Assembly (NCBI RefSeq): GCF_008312935.1
Contig: NZ_VSZO01000002.1
Location: 186,001-250,000 of the forward strand
Length of the DNA: 64,000 nt
Direction: 5' to 3'
Origin: Roseiconus lacunae
GTDB taxonomy: Bacteria; Planctomycetota; Planctomycetia; Pirellulales; Pirellulaceae
Position numbers and translations under genes: made by a program. Below are positions 16,986-25,339 of this stretch, piece after piece. The notes beneath the pieces are model-generated. The model saw nothing but the letters and a program-made list of their open reading frames with translations, was not told the origin of the DNA and did not search any database. Every line of letters starts with the position of its first letter. The first letter of the stretch is position 1.

Positions 16986-18851
16986 ATGGCATCTTTGTAC
17001 GTCGTCCGGGGTCGCGATCAGGGGAAGCATTTTTTGCTTTCAGGCCCCGTCGTGCGCATTGGCCGTGACACCCACAACGATGTGCAGTTGCTTGACGGAG
17101 AAGCATCGCGAAATCACGCCGAAATTCGCATCGACGCTGAAGGCGGATGCACACTAGTCGACCTTAACAGCAGCAACGGCTCACAGGTCAACGGGCATCG
17201 CGTCAGCGAACAACGATTGGCCAGCGGCGATCGGGTTGAAATTGGTGGAACGTTGTTGATCTTCACCGGGACCGGACAACCGACGGCAATCGACGCGGCT
17301 CATGGAGTCGACATTGTCCGTCATGGTAGCGCGGCCGACGCCAGCCGGATCGTTTCGTCGTTTGTACGACCGACGTCGCGGCCCGCGGTGGTGCCGTTCC
17401 GCGGCGATGGTGAATCAAACGTGGTTGCCGAAGCGGCGCCTCGGTTCGAGACCGCGGTCGCCGATCCGTCCACCGACTCCAGCGAACCTTCCGGCGAACC
17501 CTCGATCAGCACGCTGACCGATACCGATCGGTCCTTGGAAGTGATGTACCTGACCGCGTTAGCGGTCGGTCGAACGGATGATTTGAACGAATTGCTCGAT
17601 CGAATTTTGCAATTGGTGTTCGACTGGGTCGATGCCGATCGCGGTTGTGTCATGTTGCGTGATGCCGAGACCGGCGACTTGCGTCCGGCGGCACGCTGCG
17701 ATCGTCAATCCAAAAGCAACGCCAGAAAGGACGCTCCGATCAGTATCAGCAGTACGATTCTGGATTACGTACTCGAACGGGCCGAGGGAGTGCGAACCAG
17801 CGATGCCTGCGACGACGATCGCTTTGATGCCGCCGCATCGATCGTTCAAGGCGGCGTGCGCGAAGCACTGTGTGTTCCGCTGCAAGGACGCTATGACATT
17901 GTCGGTGCGTTGTACATCGATACCTACACCTCACCCGGCCAGATCGTCAAACGTGGAAGCACGCATCGATTCACCGACGATCACTTGCGATTGATCACGG
18001 CCATCGGCCATCAAGCGGCGCTGGCGATCGAAGACACGTTCTACTATTCCGCCTTATTGCAAAGCGAACGTTTGGCCGCGATGGGACAAACGATCGCGAC
18101 GCTTTCGCATCACGTTAAAAACATTTTACAAGGCATCCGTGGGGGCAGTTTCCTGATTGAATCGGGGCTCAAACGGGATGATACCGATGCCGTCAAACGC
18201 GGCTGGACGATGGTCGATCGGAACCAGGAGCGGATTTCTAATCTTGTCATGGACATGCTCACGTTCTCCAAAGAACGGGAACCGCAAAAAATCGAAGCAG
18301 ACTTGAACGAAACCATTCGAGACGTCTTCGAACTGATGGAATCGCGGGCTCGTGAGTCCGATGTGCTGCTGGAAACGTTTTTAGATGACGAGTTACCGCT
18401 CGCCTCGTTTGATCCCGATGCACTTCACCAAGCCTTGTTGAACTTGGTGACCAATGCGATTGATGCGGTCAAAGAGGGGCACGCGGCGCCGGCGGACGAA
18501 CCAAACGAGACTTCCGGGCAGGGTGACATTACCAGCCAAAGGGCCGAAATCTCCGAATTCGTGCCAGAATTGCCCGAACCCCCAGCCAAGGTATCGATCG
18601 TTTCTAAGTACGCACCGGAGATCGGCTGGATTGTCGATGTGATCGACAATGGTCCGGGGATCAGTGAAGAAGATCGGCAAAGGGTATTCTCGCTATTCGA
18701 GTCCAAAAAGGGAGCTCGGGGTACCGGGCTAGGCTTGCCAGTGAGCGCCAAAATCCTCAATGAACACGGCGGAAGCCTAACGATCGTCGATTCGCCGACC
18801 GGTGTCGGGTGTTGCTTTCGCATGCTGCTTCCGCCGCTGCCGCCATCCTGA
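16986..18851 (+). CDS. FHA-GAF sensor histidine kinase
   Basis: A soluble 621-residue histidine kinase. Residues 1-95 are an FHA domain (phosphothreonine-binding) with VRIGRDTHNDVQL, EASRNHAEI and LNSSNGSQVNG. Residues about 190-355 are a GAF domain that could sense a small ligand. The H-box is ERLAAMGQTIATLSHHVKN near 360-378, with the predicted phospho-His in LSHHVKN. The ATPase domain has the N-box NLVTNAIDAVKE, G1 DNGPGI and G2 GTGLGLP, with a 40-residue acidic/Pro-rich insertion between N-box and G1. No transmembrane segment and no adjacent response regulator are present, so the output is unknown. FHA input suggests crosstalk with Ser/Thr kinases, which are abundant in planctomycetes. 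Confidence 0.93.
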   Translation: MASLYVVRGRDQGKHFLLSGPVVRIGRDTHNDVQLLDGEASRNHAEIRIDAEGGCTLVDLNSSNGSQVNGHRVSEQRLASGDRVEIGGTLLIFTGTGQPTAIDAAHGVDIVRHGSAADASRIVSSFVRPTSRPAVVPFRGDGESNVVAEAAPRFETAVADPSTDSSEPSGEPSISTLTDTDRSLEVMYLTALAVGRTDDLNELLDRILQLVFDWVDADRGCVMLRDAETGDLRPAARCDRQSKSNARKDAPISISSTILDYVLERAEGVRTSDACDDDRFDAAASIVQGGVREALCVPLQGRYDIVGALYIDTYTSPGQIVKRGSTHRFTDDHLRLITAIGHQAALAIEDTFYYSALLQSERLAAMGQTIATLSHHVKNILQGIRGGSFLIESGLKRDDTDAVKRGWTMVDRNQERISNLVMDMLTFSKEREPQKIEADLNETIRDVFELMESRARESDVLLETFLDDELPLASFDPDALHQALLNLVTNAIDAVKEGHAAPADEPNETSGQGDITSQRAEISEFVPELPEPPAKVSIVSKYAPEIGWIVDVIDNGPGISEEDRQRVFSLFESKKGARGTGLGLPVSAKILNEHGGSLTIVDSPTGVGCCFRMLLPPLPPS

Positions 18852-18933
18852 TCGTTCGATCCGACAATGACTGGCCCGCGTCGTCTGCGGGGGTATCTGT
18901 CGCGATCGCCATCATTTTCATAGCATGGGCCCC

Positions 18934-19782
18934 ATGAACATTACAAAGATGCACGGCGCCGGGAACGACTACGTTTACATCGATTGCTTTTCGCAAGACG
19001 TCCCCGATGACCTCCCCGAGTTAGCTCGCCAAATCTCTCACCGCCACTTCGGAGTCGGCGGAGACGGTTTAGTGTTGATCCGCAAGAGCGATCAAGCGGA
19101 CGCCCGCATGCAGATGTTCAACGCCGACGGCAGTGAAAGCGAGATGTGTGGCAACGCGATTCGCTGCGTCGCTAAGTTCATGTACGACCACGGCATCAAG
19201 TCCACACCGAACTTAAAGATCGAAACCGGAGCCGGCATCTTGAGCTTGGATTGTGAAGTCGGCGGCGATGGCTTGGTGTCGCGTGTCAAAGTTGACATGG
19301 GACCTCCAGAACTTCACGGGCCAAAAATCCCAACCACGCTGCCGGTCGATCCAGACGGCCGGGTCGTTGAGAGTGCCGTCGAGTTTGACGGAAAAACATT
19401 TCCGGTGACCTGCGTTTCGATGGGCAACCCACACTGCGTGATTTTTGTTCCCGATGCAACGGACGAACTGGTCTTAGGCCTGGGGCCGAAGATCGAGAAT
19501 GACCCAAGATTTCCCAATCGAATTAACGTCGAATTCGTTGAAGTTCTCTCTCGAAACGAGGTTCGACAGCGGACTTGGGAGCGTGGATCGGGGGAGACCT
19601 GGGCGTGTGGAACCGGTGCCGCCGCGGTCTGTGTCGCCGGCGTGCTTTCCGGACGAACCGAGCGAACGGTGCTCAATCACTTGCTCGGCGGTGACCTGAC
19701 GTTGACCTGGGACGAAGCCAGCGGGCATGTCATCAAGACCGGACCGGCAACGGAAGTCTTTTCCGGCCAATGGAATCGTTGA
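18934..19782 (+). CDS. dapF: diaminopimelate epimerase
   Basis: DapF interconverts LL- and meso-diaminopimelate in lysine and peptidoglycan synthesis. Both catalytic cysteines are visible: [13 protein letters not shown] and [12 protein letters not shown] (residues 72 and 225 from this start). The N-terminus [16 protein letters not shown] and the [12 protein letters not shown] block are diagnostic. I prefer the ATG at 18934 because it aligns exactly with the usual DapF start; ATG at 18925 adds three residues. The gene is four bases from the next coding start (xseA), so they are likely co-transcribed. Its presence fits current evidence that planctomycetes make peptidoglycan. Confidence 0.96.
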   Translation: MNITKMHGAGNDYVYIDCFSQDVPDDLPELARQISHRHFGVGGDGLVLIRKSDQADARMQMFNADGSESEMCGNAIRCVAKFMYDHGIKSTPNLKIETGAGILSLDCEVGGDGLVSRVKVDMGPPELHGPKIPTTLPVDPDGRVVESAVEFDGKTFPVTCVSMGNPHCVIFVPDATDELVLGLGPKIENDPRFPNRINVEFVEVLSRNEVRQRTWERGSGETWACGTGAAAVCVAGVLSGRTERTVLNHLLGGDLTLTWDEASGHVIKTGPATEVFSGQWNR

Positions 19783-19786
19783 GTGA

Positions 19787-21022
19787 TTGTCGGTGAGTAG
19801 CGATATCGATTTCGAAGATGCCGGGCCGAACCAAGCCATCTCGGTCAGCGAACTCAATCAACACCTCAAAGCGGTCGTCGAAGGGACCTTTCCACCGATG
19901 TGGGTCGCCGGTGAGGTGTCGGATGTATCGCGGCCACGAAGCGGCCACCTTTACTTCACGCTCAAGGATGACGACTCACAGATCCGGGCGGTAATGTGGC
20001 GCAGCGTCGCGTCTAAATTGCGGTTTGACCTGGAAAACGGCCAGTCGTTGCTTTGCTTCGGCGGACTGGAAATATACACCGTTCGCGGTAGCTACCAGAT
20101 CGTGGTCCGCAAAGCGGAACCGCGTGGCGTAGGCGCCTTGCAGGTCGCATTCGAAAAACTGAAGGCGAAGCTAAACGCGGAAGGTCTTTTCTCACTTGAA
20201 CGCAAACAGCCGTTGCCGTCGCATCCACGGCGAGTGGGGCTAATCACCAGCCCTAGTGGCGCGGCGGTTCACGACTTCCTCGTCTCTGCCCGGCGACGCA
20301 TGTTAGATGCCGAGATCTTTGTGATCCCCGCCCAGGTCCAGGGTCCAGGCGCCGCCGAAACGATCGAACGTGGTTTGTTGGCTGCCTCGATGATCCGGCC
20401 AAAGCTGGATGTCGTGATCGTCACTCGCGGCGGCGGAAGCTTGGAGGATCTCTGGACGTTCAATGAAGAGCGTGTCGTAAGGGCGATCGCGAGCTGTCCG
20501 ATTCCGACCGTTTCGGCGGTCGGACACGAAGTCGACGTCACACTCTCTGACTTGGTGGCCGACGTTCGCGCGTTGACGCCAACCGACGCGGCAACTCGCG
20601 TCTTTCCTGACCGCGGTGCGACGGTAGGGCGCGTGACTGAGTTGGAATCCCGAATGCATCGGGCAATGATGCAACAAACTCAGCAGCGAAAGATGCTCCT
20701 GGCCTCCCTTTCGAGGCACCCCGCACTAAACAAGCCAATGGAGATGGTTCACTTACGCTCTCGCTTGTTGGATGAGTTGGATCAACGAGCCAAACAAGCG
20801 ATCCAGCGGCGGCTCGATCATGGCAAAGCCTCGGTAGGGAAGCTGGCGTCGACCCTGTCGGCGCTATCGCCATTATCGACGCTCGCCCGGGGCTACAGTG
20901 TCACATTGAACGAAGCCGGTCAAACGATCCATGGCGCGTCCACGTTGTCTCCGGGAGATCAATTGCGGACGATCGTCGAAGACGGTGAAATACGATCGAC
21001 GGTCGATGAAGTTAAACGTTAA
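19787..21022 (+). CDS. xseA: exodeoxyribonuclease VII large subunit
   Basis: XseA is the catalytic subunit of exonuclease VII, which degrades single-stranded DNA. The N-terminal OB-fold contains ISVSELNQHLKAVVEGTFPPMWVAGEVSD and SGHLYFTLKDD. The catalytic domain shows GLITSPSGAAVHDFL, TRGGGSLEDLWTFNEERV and SAVGHEVDVTLSDLVADVRALTPTDAA. At 411 residues it is a little short, with a reduced C-terminal coiled coil. The start is TTG at 19787, directly after an in-frame stop, or GTG at 19793. The small subunit xseB is not downstream, where it often lies; convergent xerC follows instead and shares a TTAA at the stop codons. Confidence 0.95.
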   Translation: MSVSSDIDFEDAGPNQAISVSELNQHLKAVVEGTFPPMWVAGEVSDVSRPRSGHLYFTLKDDDSQIRAVMWRSVASKLRFDLENGQSLLCFGGLEIYTVRGSYQIVVRKAEPRGVGALQVAFEKLKAKLNAEGLFSLERKQPLPSHPRRVGLITSPSGAAVHDFLVSARRRMLDAEIFVIPAQVQGPGAAETIERGLLAASMIRPKLDVVIVTRGGGSLEDLWTFNEERVVRAIASCPIPTVSAVGHEVDVTLSDLVADVRALTPTDAATRVFPDRGATVGRVTELESRMHRAMMQQTQQRKMLLASLSRHPALNKPMEMVHLRSRLLDELDQRAKQAIQRRLDHGKASVGKLASTLSALSPLSTLARGYSVTLNEAGQTIHGASTLSPGDQLRTIVEDGEIRSTVDEVKR

Positions 21023-21921
21023 ACGGCACGCGGATGTGCCTTCTCGTAAACTTGCCGCAAGCTGGCCGCGCTGACGTGCGTGTAGATCTGTGTGGTGGCC
21101 AACGATTTGTGGCCCAGCAGTTCTTGGACGCTACGAATGTCGGCACCGCGGTCAAGGAGATGCGTTGCGAAGGAATGTCGCAGAGTATGAGGACTGGTGC
21201 GTGAATCTAGTCGCGCGGTCGTCAAGTGCTTTTCCAACATTCGTCCGATGCTGCGTGTGGTCAATTGGTTGCCAAATCGATTGACGAACACCGGGGCTGC
21301 GCGGCCGAGCGAGTTCGCTTCGGGGCTTCGTTGGCGCTTAGCGGCATAAATCTGGATCGCTTTCATTGCGAACGATCCCAGCGGACAGATCCGTTCTTTT
21401 CGTCCCTTACCGCGGACACGGACGATCCCTTCGGAAAGATCCAGATCACCGTCTTGCAGTCCGACGAGTTCGCTGACACGCAGCCCCGCCGAATACATCG
21501 TTTCGAGGATCGCACGATCGCGTAGGCCATCGACTTTGTCCGGAGGCGGCGCGAGGAGTAGACGCCCAATCTCGTCACCGGAAAGCACATGCGGAAGTTT
21601 TCGTTGGCGTCGCGGGTTTCGTAGCGGTTTGGCCGGATTGCTACTGGCCAGGCCTTCTCGCATCGCAAACTTGTAAAAGCTCCGCAGAGCGGCCAGCTTG
21701 CGAGCAATACTCGTTCGCGCGTAGTCGGCCTGCTGCAAGGCAGCTTGAAAGGCCCGCAGATCTTGCGGCGATAGTTCTGCCGGTGCGGGCACGTTTCCTC
21801 GAGTGACATCAAGCCATTCGACAAACGAGAACAAGTCCTCGCGGTACGACTTGATGGTCAATTCGCTCGCGTTACGCTCGTTAACCATGTAGCGCAAGAA
21901 CTGGGCGATAGCCGAATTCAT
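21019..21921 (-). CDS. xerC: tyrosine recombinase XerC
   Basis: A site-specific recombinase of the XerC/XerD type for chromosome dimer resolution. The N-terminal SAM-like domain is residues 1-85. The catalytic residues are all present: R148 (YSAGLRVSEL), K172 (RVRGKGRKER), H245-x-x-R248 (PHTLRHSF), H271 (LLGHKSL) and the nucleophile Y280 (TTQIYTHV). Length (300) is standard. XerC rather than XerD is a guess based on overall resemblance. Its stop overlaps the stop of xseA by four bases. A small conserved-looking gene lies 95 bases upstream on the same strand and may be in the same transcript. Confidence 0.93.
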   Translation of the reverse strand: MNSAIAQFLRYMVNERNASELTIKSYREDLFSFVEWLDVTRGNVPAPAELSPQDLRAFQAALQQADYARTSIARKLAALRSFYKFAMREGLASSNPAKPLRNPRRQRKLPHVLSGDEIGRLLLAPPPDKVDGLRDRAILETMYSAGLRVSELVGLQDGDLDLSEGIVRVRGKGRKERICPLGSFAMKAIQIYAAKRQRSPEANSLGRAAPVFVNRFGNQLTTRSIGRMLEKHLTTARLDSRTSPHTLRHSFATHLLDRGADIRSVQELLGHKSLATTQIYTHVSAASLRQVYEKAHPRAV

Positions 21922-22016
21922 AGAATCCTTTCATTGCGATGTGGTTCGGGCGACGAAGCGACCGTAGTCGCCAAACATCCGGATGTCGCTGCCGGATGAC
22001 GCTGCGTGGCGACGCT

Positions 22017-22262
22017 TTATTTGAAGTCTTCGAGCGACAGGTTATCGAGTTCGTTATCGATCATCATGTCTTCGTCCGACGGAACCGCGTCTCGAATCTT
22101 GCGACTGAGCATGGCGGCGTCGTACCAAGAAAAATCCAATTCTGGGTTGGCCGCATAACGCGCCAATTGGCGAAGGGTTTGGTCACGATTCGCGTCGTCA
22201 AATAAGAAGATAAACTTTTCCTCTCCTTTGACTAAAGCCAGAACGTTGATTTCTTTGTCCAT
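22017..22262 (-). CDS. small acidic protein of unknown function
   Basis: An 81-residue acidic protein, starting MDKEINVLALVKGEEKFIFLFDD. I do not recognise a named family. The pattern is one beta-strand pair, a helix (ANRDQTLRQLARYAANPELDFSWYDAAMLSRKIRD) and an acidic tail ending LSLEDFK. The ATG at 22262 is preferred over the one at 22292 because the former opens directly into the ordered part. It lies upstream of xerC on the same strand and may share its transcript. No membrane segment or signal peptide is present, so it is likely cytoplasmic. Confidence 0.65.
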   Translation of the reverse strand: MDKEINVLALVKGEEKFIFLFDDANRDQTLRQLARYAANPELDFSWYDAAMLSRKIRDAVPSDEDMMIDNELDNLSLEDFK

Positions 22263-22564
22263 AGAAAAGTATCGCCAGAGGCAAGACGACAATTGGTAAA
22301 GCTCATCTCGGACCCAACGTCGCTTGTCGCATGCGGTCGATCCGATGTTCCAGCTATCGGCTAGAACGACTGCTACCGATAAGATCGGTTCGATTCATCG
22401 ACCGTTGACCGTGGTGAGGGAGTCGTCTGTCCGCTACGAGTGCTCTGTTCGCTATGAGCGTCAGCGACACCGCATCTCCGGTATCTCTCGCAACCGTTCA
22501 ACTCAACCAAACGCCGGACCTTCCCGTCTCGGAATCATCTCAACGGTACTCCGCGAACCGCGGT
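22263..22564. other. intergenic stretch, nothing recognised
   Basis: About 300 bases upstream of the small acidic protein gene, presumably holding its promoter. I see no clear promoter boxes. The repeated TCCGCTACGAGTGCTC / TTCGCTATGAGCG wording near 22431-22460 is a short imperfect direct repeat. Confidence 0.35.
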
Positions 22565-22601
22565 AAAAAAGAAAAGCAGCGTCTCGATGAGGGACGCTGC
22601 T
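22565..22601 (-). terminator. intrinsic terminator of the 22724-23302 gene
   Basis: On the minus strand the stem AGCAGCGTC / GACGCTGCT (9 bp, loop of 9 bases, CCTCATCGA) is followed by TTTTCTTTTTTACC. This fits a Rho-independent terminator about 120 bases after the stop of the secreted-protein gene at 22724. On the plus strand it is followed only by GAGCGGGTTTTC, so it is mainly one-directional. Confidence 0.8.
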
Positions 22602-22723
22602 GAGCGGGTTTTCATTAAGGTCCGATCTGAAATCCATGTGTCGAACGCGCCGGCGACTAACCTGACACACACCATTTGTCGACGCAAATTGGTTTCCAGA
22701 AAGGCTGCATTGCGACCGAGTCG

Positions 22724-23302
22724 CTATCGACCGAAGTAGACCGGTACGAGGTAGGTCGTTCGATGGTTGTAACGACTGTGTGTCATCGGAACGGCATTCC
22801 AGTTCGGCCGCAGCGGTTCGTAACCGTACCAGAGATTACGTTCCATTCGCTCCAGTCGGGCTTTCTCGCGAAGTTGGGCGCGGGCCTGACGCAGCTCCAT
22901 CACGGTGGGTTTATCAATGGATCGGTCCGACGAACTCGAAACTTCGTCGACCAAAACTCCGACCGGCTCGGCTTGCGGCTTTTGTACCGTTGGTTCAGGC
23001 GCCTCGATGAGCGGCTGAGTTTGAGCGATCGCCGCCACCGGCTCAGACGCCGAATGATGCTCCGAAAGCGAGGCACGCGGGTTGGCATTCGTTGTCGAGT
23101 TCAACTCCATTTCGAAGACAGAGAACTCATCTTCGACCGGCTCGTCGGCAAACAATGACGACTCGAACAGCCGAGGTGCATTTTCGTCTTCGCCGTAAGA
23201 GTCTGTATTTGGATATTGAGCAACCGAAACGCCCGTCATGCACGCAGCGGCTACTGCGGCGAACGCGAGGCGGCGAATGGAATCAGGTGAGGTGATTTTC
23301 AT
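22724..23302 (-). CDS. secreted protein of unknown function, Arg/Glu-rich C-terminus
   Basis: A 192-residue protein. The start at 23302 (MKITSPDSIRRLAFAAVAAACMTGVSVAQ) gives a textbook signal peptide with cleavage near VAQ. The middle is low-complexity, acidic and Ser/Pro-rich. Residues 133-155 form a highly charged predicted coiled coil (MELRQARAQLREKARLERMERN), and the C-terminus has a Tyr/Asn/Pro-rich motif (WYGYEPLRPNW, YNHRTTYLVPVYFGR). This design is seen in small planctomycete envelope proteins of unknown role. An open frame extends upstream to 23575 but lacks coding character. It is terminated by the hairpin at 22565-22601. Confidence 0.75.
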   Translation of the reverse strand: MKITSPDSIRRLAFAAVAAACMTGVSVAQYPNTDSYGEDENAPRLFESSLFADEPVEDEFSVFEMELNSTTNANPRASLSEHHSASEPVAAIAQTQPLIEAPEPTVQKPQAEPVGVLVDEVSSSSDRSIDKPTVMELRQARAQLREKARLERMERNLWYGYEPLRPNWNAVPMTHSRYNHRTTYLVPVYFGR

Positions 23303-23575
23303 GGCAGGTGCGGAATTGTGAGATGGAGGGATGGCCAACGTGCCTATCGGCAGAGGTTCTCGGTAGCGCAAAAAGATTCCCTCGCCAACTTTCCAAAACA
23401 CCCACCCGATGGACCGGTCATAGCGATTTTTTGGCAATGAGGGTGTCCAAATCCCCATTAACCACCGTGAATTAAGAATTCTGGTGGTCAGGGATGGTGT
23501 AATCGAGGATTCGTGCCAACAATCGAAGAAGCAAATCAGGATTTCATCTTTCCCACCTACCAACGCTCTAGGCAA

Positions 23576-23791
23576 ATGAAGAAAGTTCTTTGCAATCTGC
23601 TCGGGATCTCGGCCGTCACTTTGGCTCTCGTCTCAATCGGGTGCCAACCTCCCAAGCCACCAGCTCCGGAAACGCCTGCCGGCGAAACCGAAGACGCGGC
23701 AAGCGACAACACCACATCGAACACGACCGCTGCTGCGGAAACCCCCGCCGTGGAAACGCCAGCAGCTGAACCCGAAGCTGATGCTGAGTAG
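23576..23791 (+). CDS. small Pro/Ala/Thr-rich lipoprotein
   Basis: A 71-residue lipoprotein. The signal (KKVLCNLLGISAVTLALVSIGC) ends in a lipobox SIGC with the acylated Cys at residue 23. The mature part is entirely low-complexity: PPKPPAPETPAGE and Thr/Ala/Glu runs ending AEPEADAE, with no folded domain. Such short acidic lipoproteins may act as surface spacers or could be entericidin-like, but no function is shown. The frame is open further upstream to 23513, but the ATG at 23576 is where the signal peptide begins. Confidence 0.7.
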   Translation: MKKVLCNLLGISAVTLALVSIGCQPPKPPAPETPAGETEDAASDNTTSNTTAAAETPAVETPAAEPEADAE

Positions 23792-24166
23792 GCTTCGCGG
23801 TTTTCAAAATTGAAAACGCAATCTTGGTTTCGCAAGCCAGATGCCGTCGCATTGAATCAAAACGTTCATCGTCGGCGATCTGGCAGCGAAATCGCGATCG
23901 GTTCGTATCGTTGCGATCGATCGATTCTCCGATCCACCACAACGGCAACCGAAAGGGTGGATTTATCTGTGAGGGTACACGGCCGGCGCAAACGTCTATG
24001 GTCTAACAAGACGTCGCGAAGTTAGCATCGTCGGCTCAGAAGCGGGCATGCTTCTGTCTTCCCACCCCAAGATTGTATTTTCGGGCGTCACCGGCGGATT
24101 TCGCTGCTGGCTATGGTAAACTGCGAGGGTCACCGTTCCGTCTCGCACCTTCGCTATCTGCCCACT
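23792..24166. other. intergenic stretch with a short AT-rich palindrome
   Basis: TTTTCAA (23801-23807) and TTGAAAA (23810-23816) form an inverted repeat ten bases after the lipoprotein stop. It has no T-tract after it, so it is a poor terminator. The remainder presumably contains the promoter of the HtrA operon, but I see no clear boxes. Confidence 0.35.
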
Positions 24167-25339
24167 ATGCGCCGATTCAATCGCTGGCCTCTTCGAACGC
24201 TCGCATTGCTGCTGAGTTTCCTGGCGTATTCCGATGGTGGCATCGCCGCCGAAGTCGAGGTTGAGCTTAGCTCGGGCGAAAAACTCCGTGGAAACTGGGT
24301 CCAAGCCGATACGAGTTCGTTGACCTTGCAGGGCCCCGATCAAACGCTCGATATCTCTCAGATCGTCAATCTTCGCCCCACATCGACCGATACCTCCGCG
24401 ATCTCCCCCCCCGTCAACGCGGTGCTGGTCGACGGTTCACAGGTCCGCGCTAATTCGGTTCAAGCAGACGATCAAACGATCACGATTAAGCCGCGGACGC
24501 AGGCGGAAATCAAGATGCCGCTGGCGTCACTGCGTGCCGTCCGCTTCCGTCCTAGTAACGCAAACACCGATCCTCAGTGGTTGGGGCTATTCGACAAAGA
24601 AATTCGATCGGACTTGATGGTCATCCATCGAAGTAACGCACAGCTCGACCCGGTCGAAGGCATCATCTTATCGATCGACGAACAAACGGTGAGTTTTGAA
24701 CTCGATGGTGATACGATCGAAGCGCCAGTCGAGCGTCTTGAGGGCGTTGTCTTTCGAAACTCACCGGCATCATCGAGTTCAAAGACGGTCGTCGAGGACG
24801 TATACGGTTCAAGCTTTAATGCCAGTCGTATCGAGCTAATCGAAGACGCGGCGGGACTGCGGATCACACTCGCCAACGGGGTGACGCACGAACTAAAAAT
24901 CTCGCAGCTTAAACGCATTCGATTTGCCAGCGGTCAACAGTTACTCGCCGGTCTTGCTCCGGCAGACAAACAGATGCGGCCCTACCTAAAAACCGCGATC
25001 TCGACCTCACTATTTGACGACTGGTTTGCGCCGGCAGCTGAGAACGAAGACATCGTCGCGTCAGCCGGAGGGGGCATTGAGTATCGCGTCGAAGATGGGT
25101 TCGAGTTTTTTTCGGGCAGCGTCGGGCGTGACCCTTCCGCGCAAGGCAAGTGGACCGTCAAAGTTCAGATTGCGATCGACGAGGAAGTGAAGTGGGAGCA
25201 AGAGTTGTCTGACTGGGAGCCGGCTGGTTTTCGACTCTCGGTCGCCGGTGCTCGCCGGATAAAATTGAAGGTAATTCCGACTGGCGATGGCGACGTCGGC
25301 GACTTGGTTCGATTCTATAAACCCCGATTGTTAAAGTGA
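24167..25339 (+). CDS. secreted beta-rich protein with NPCBM-like C-terminus
   Basis: A 390-residue exported protein leading the HtrA operon. The signal peptide is MRRFNRWPLRTLALLLSFLAYS up to GGIAAE. The body has repeated strand units of the form 'S-G-E-x-L-x-G-x-W-V-x-A-D-x-x-S-L-T-L' (SSGEKLRGNWVQADTSSLTL, DGSQVRANSVQADDQTITI, VEGIILSIDEQTVSFEL), an SH3-like repeat style common in planctomycete proteins. The last 90 residues (VEDGFEFFSGSVGRD to LVRFYKPRLLK) resemble an NPCBM carbohydrate-binding domain. The stop overlaps the next start (GTGATGG), so it is co-translated with an HtrA protease and may be its substrate adaptor or co-factor; this is inference. Confidence 0.75.
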   Translation: MRRFNRWPLRTLALLLSFLAYSDGGIAAEVEVELSSGEKLRGNWVQADTSSLTLQGPDQTLDISQIVNLRPTSTDTSAISPPVNAVLVDGSQVRANSVQADDQTITIKPRTQAEIKMPLASLRAVRFRPSNANTDPQWLGLFDKEIRSDLMVIHRSNAQLDPVEGIILSIDEQTVSFELDGDTIEAPVERLEGVVFRNSPASSSSKTVVEDVYGSSFNASRIELIEDAAGLRITLANGVTHELKISQLKRIRFASGQQLLAGLAPADKQMRPYLKTAISTSLFDDWFAPAAENEDIVASAGGGIEYRVEDGFEFFSGSVGRDPSAQGKWTVKVQIAIDEEVKWEQELSDWEPAGFRLSVAGARRIKLKVIPTGDGDVGDLVRFYKPRLLK

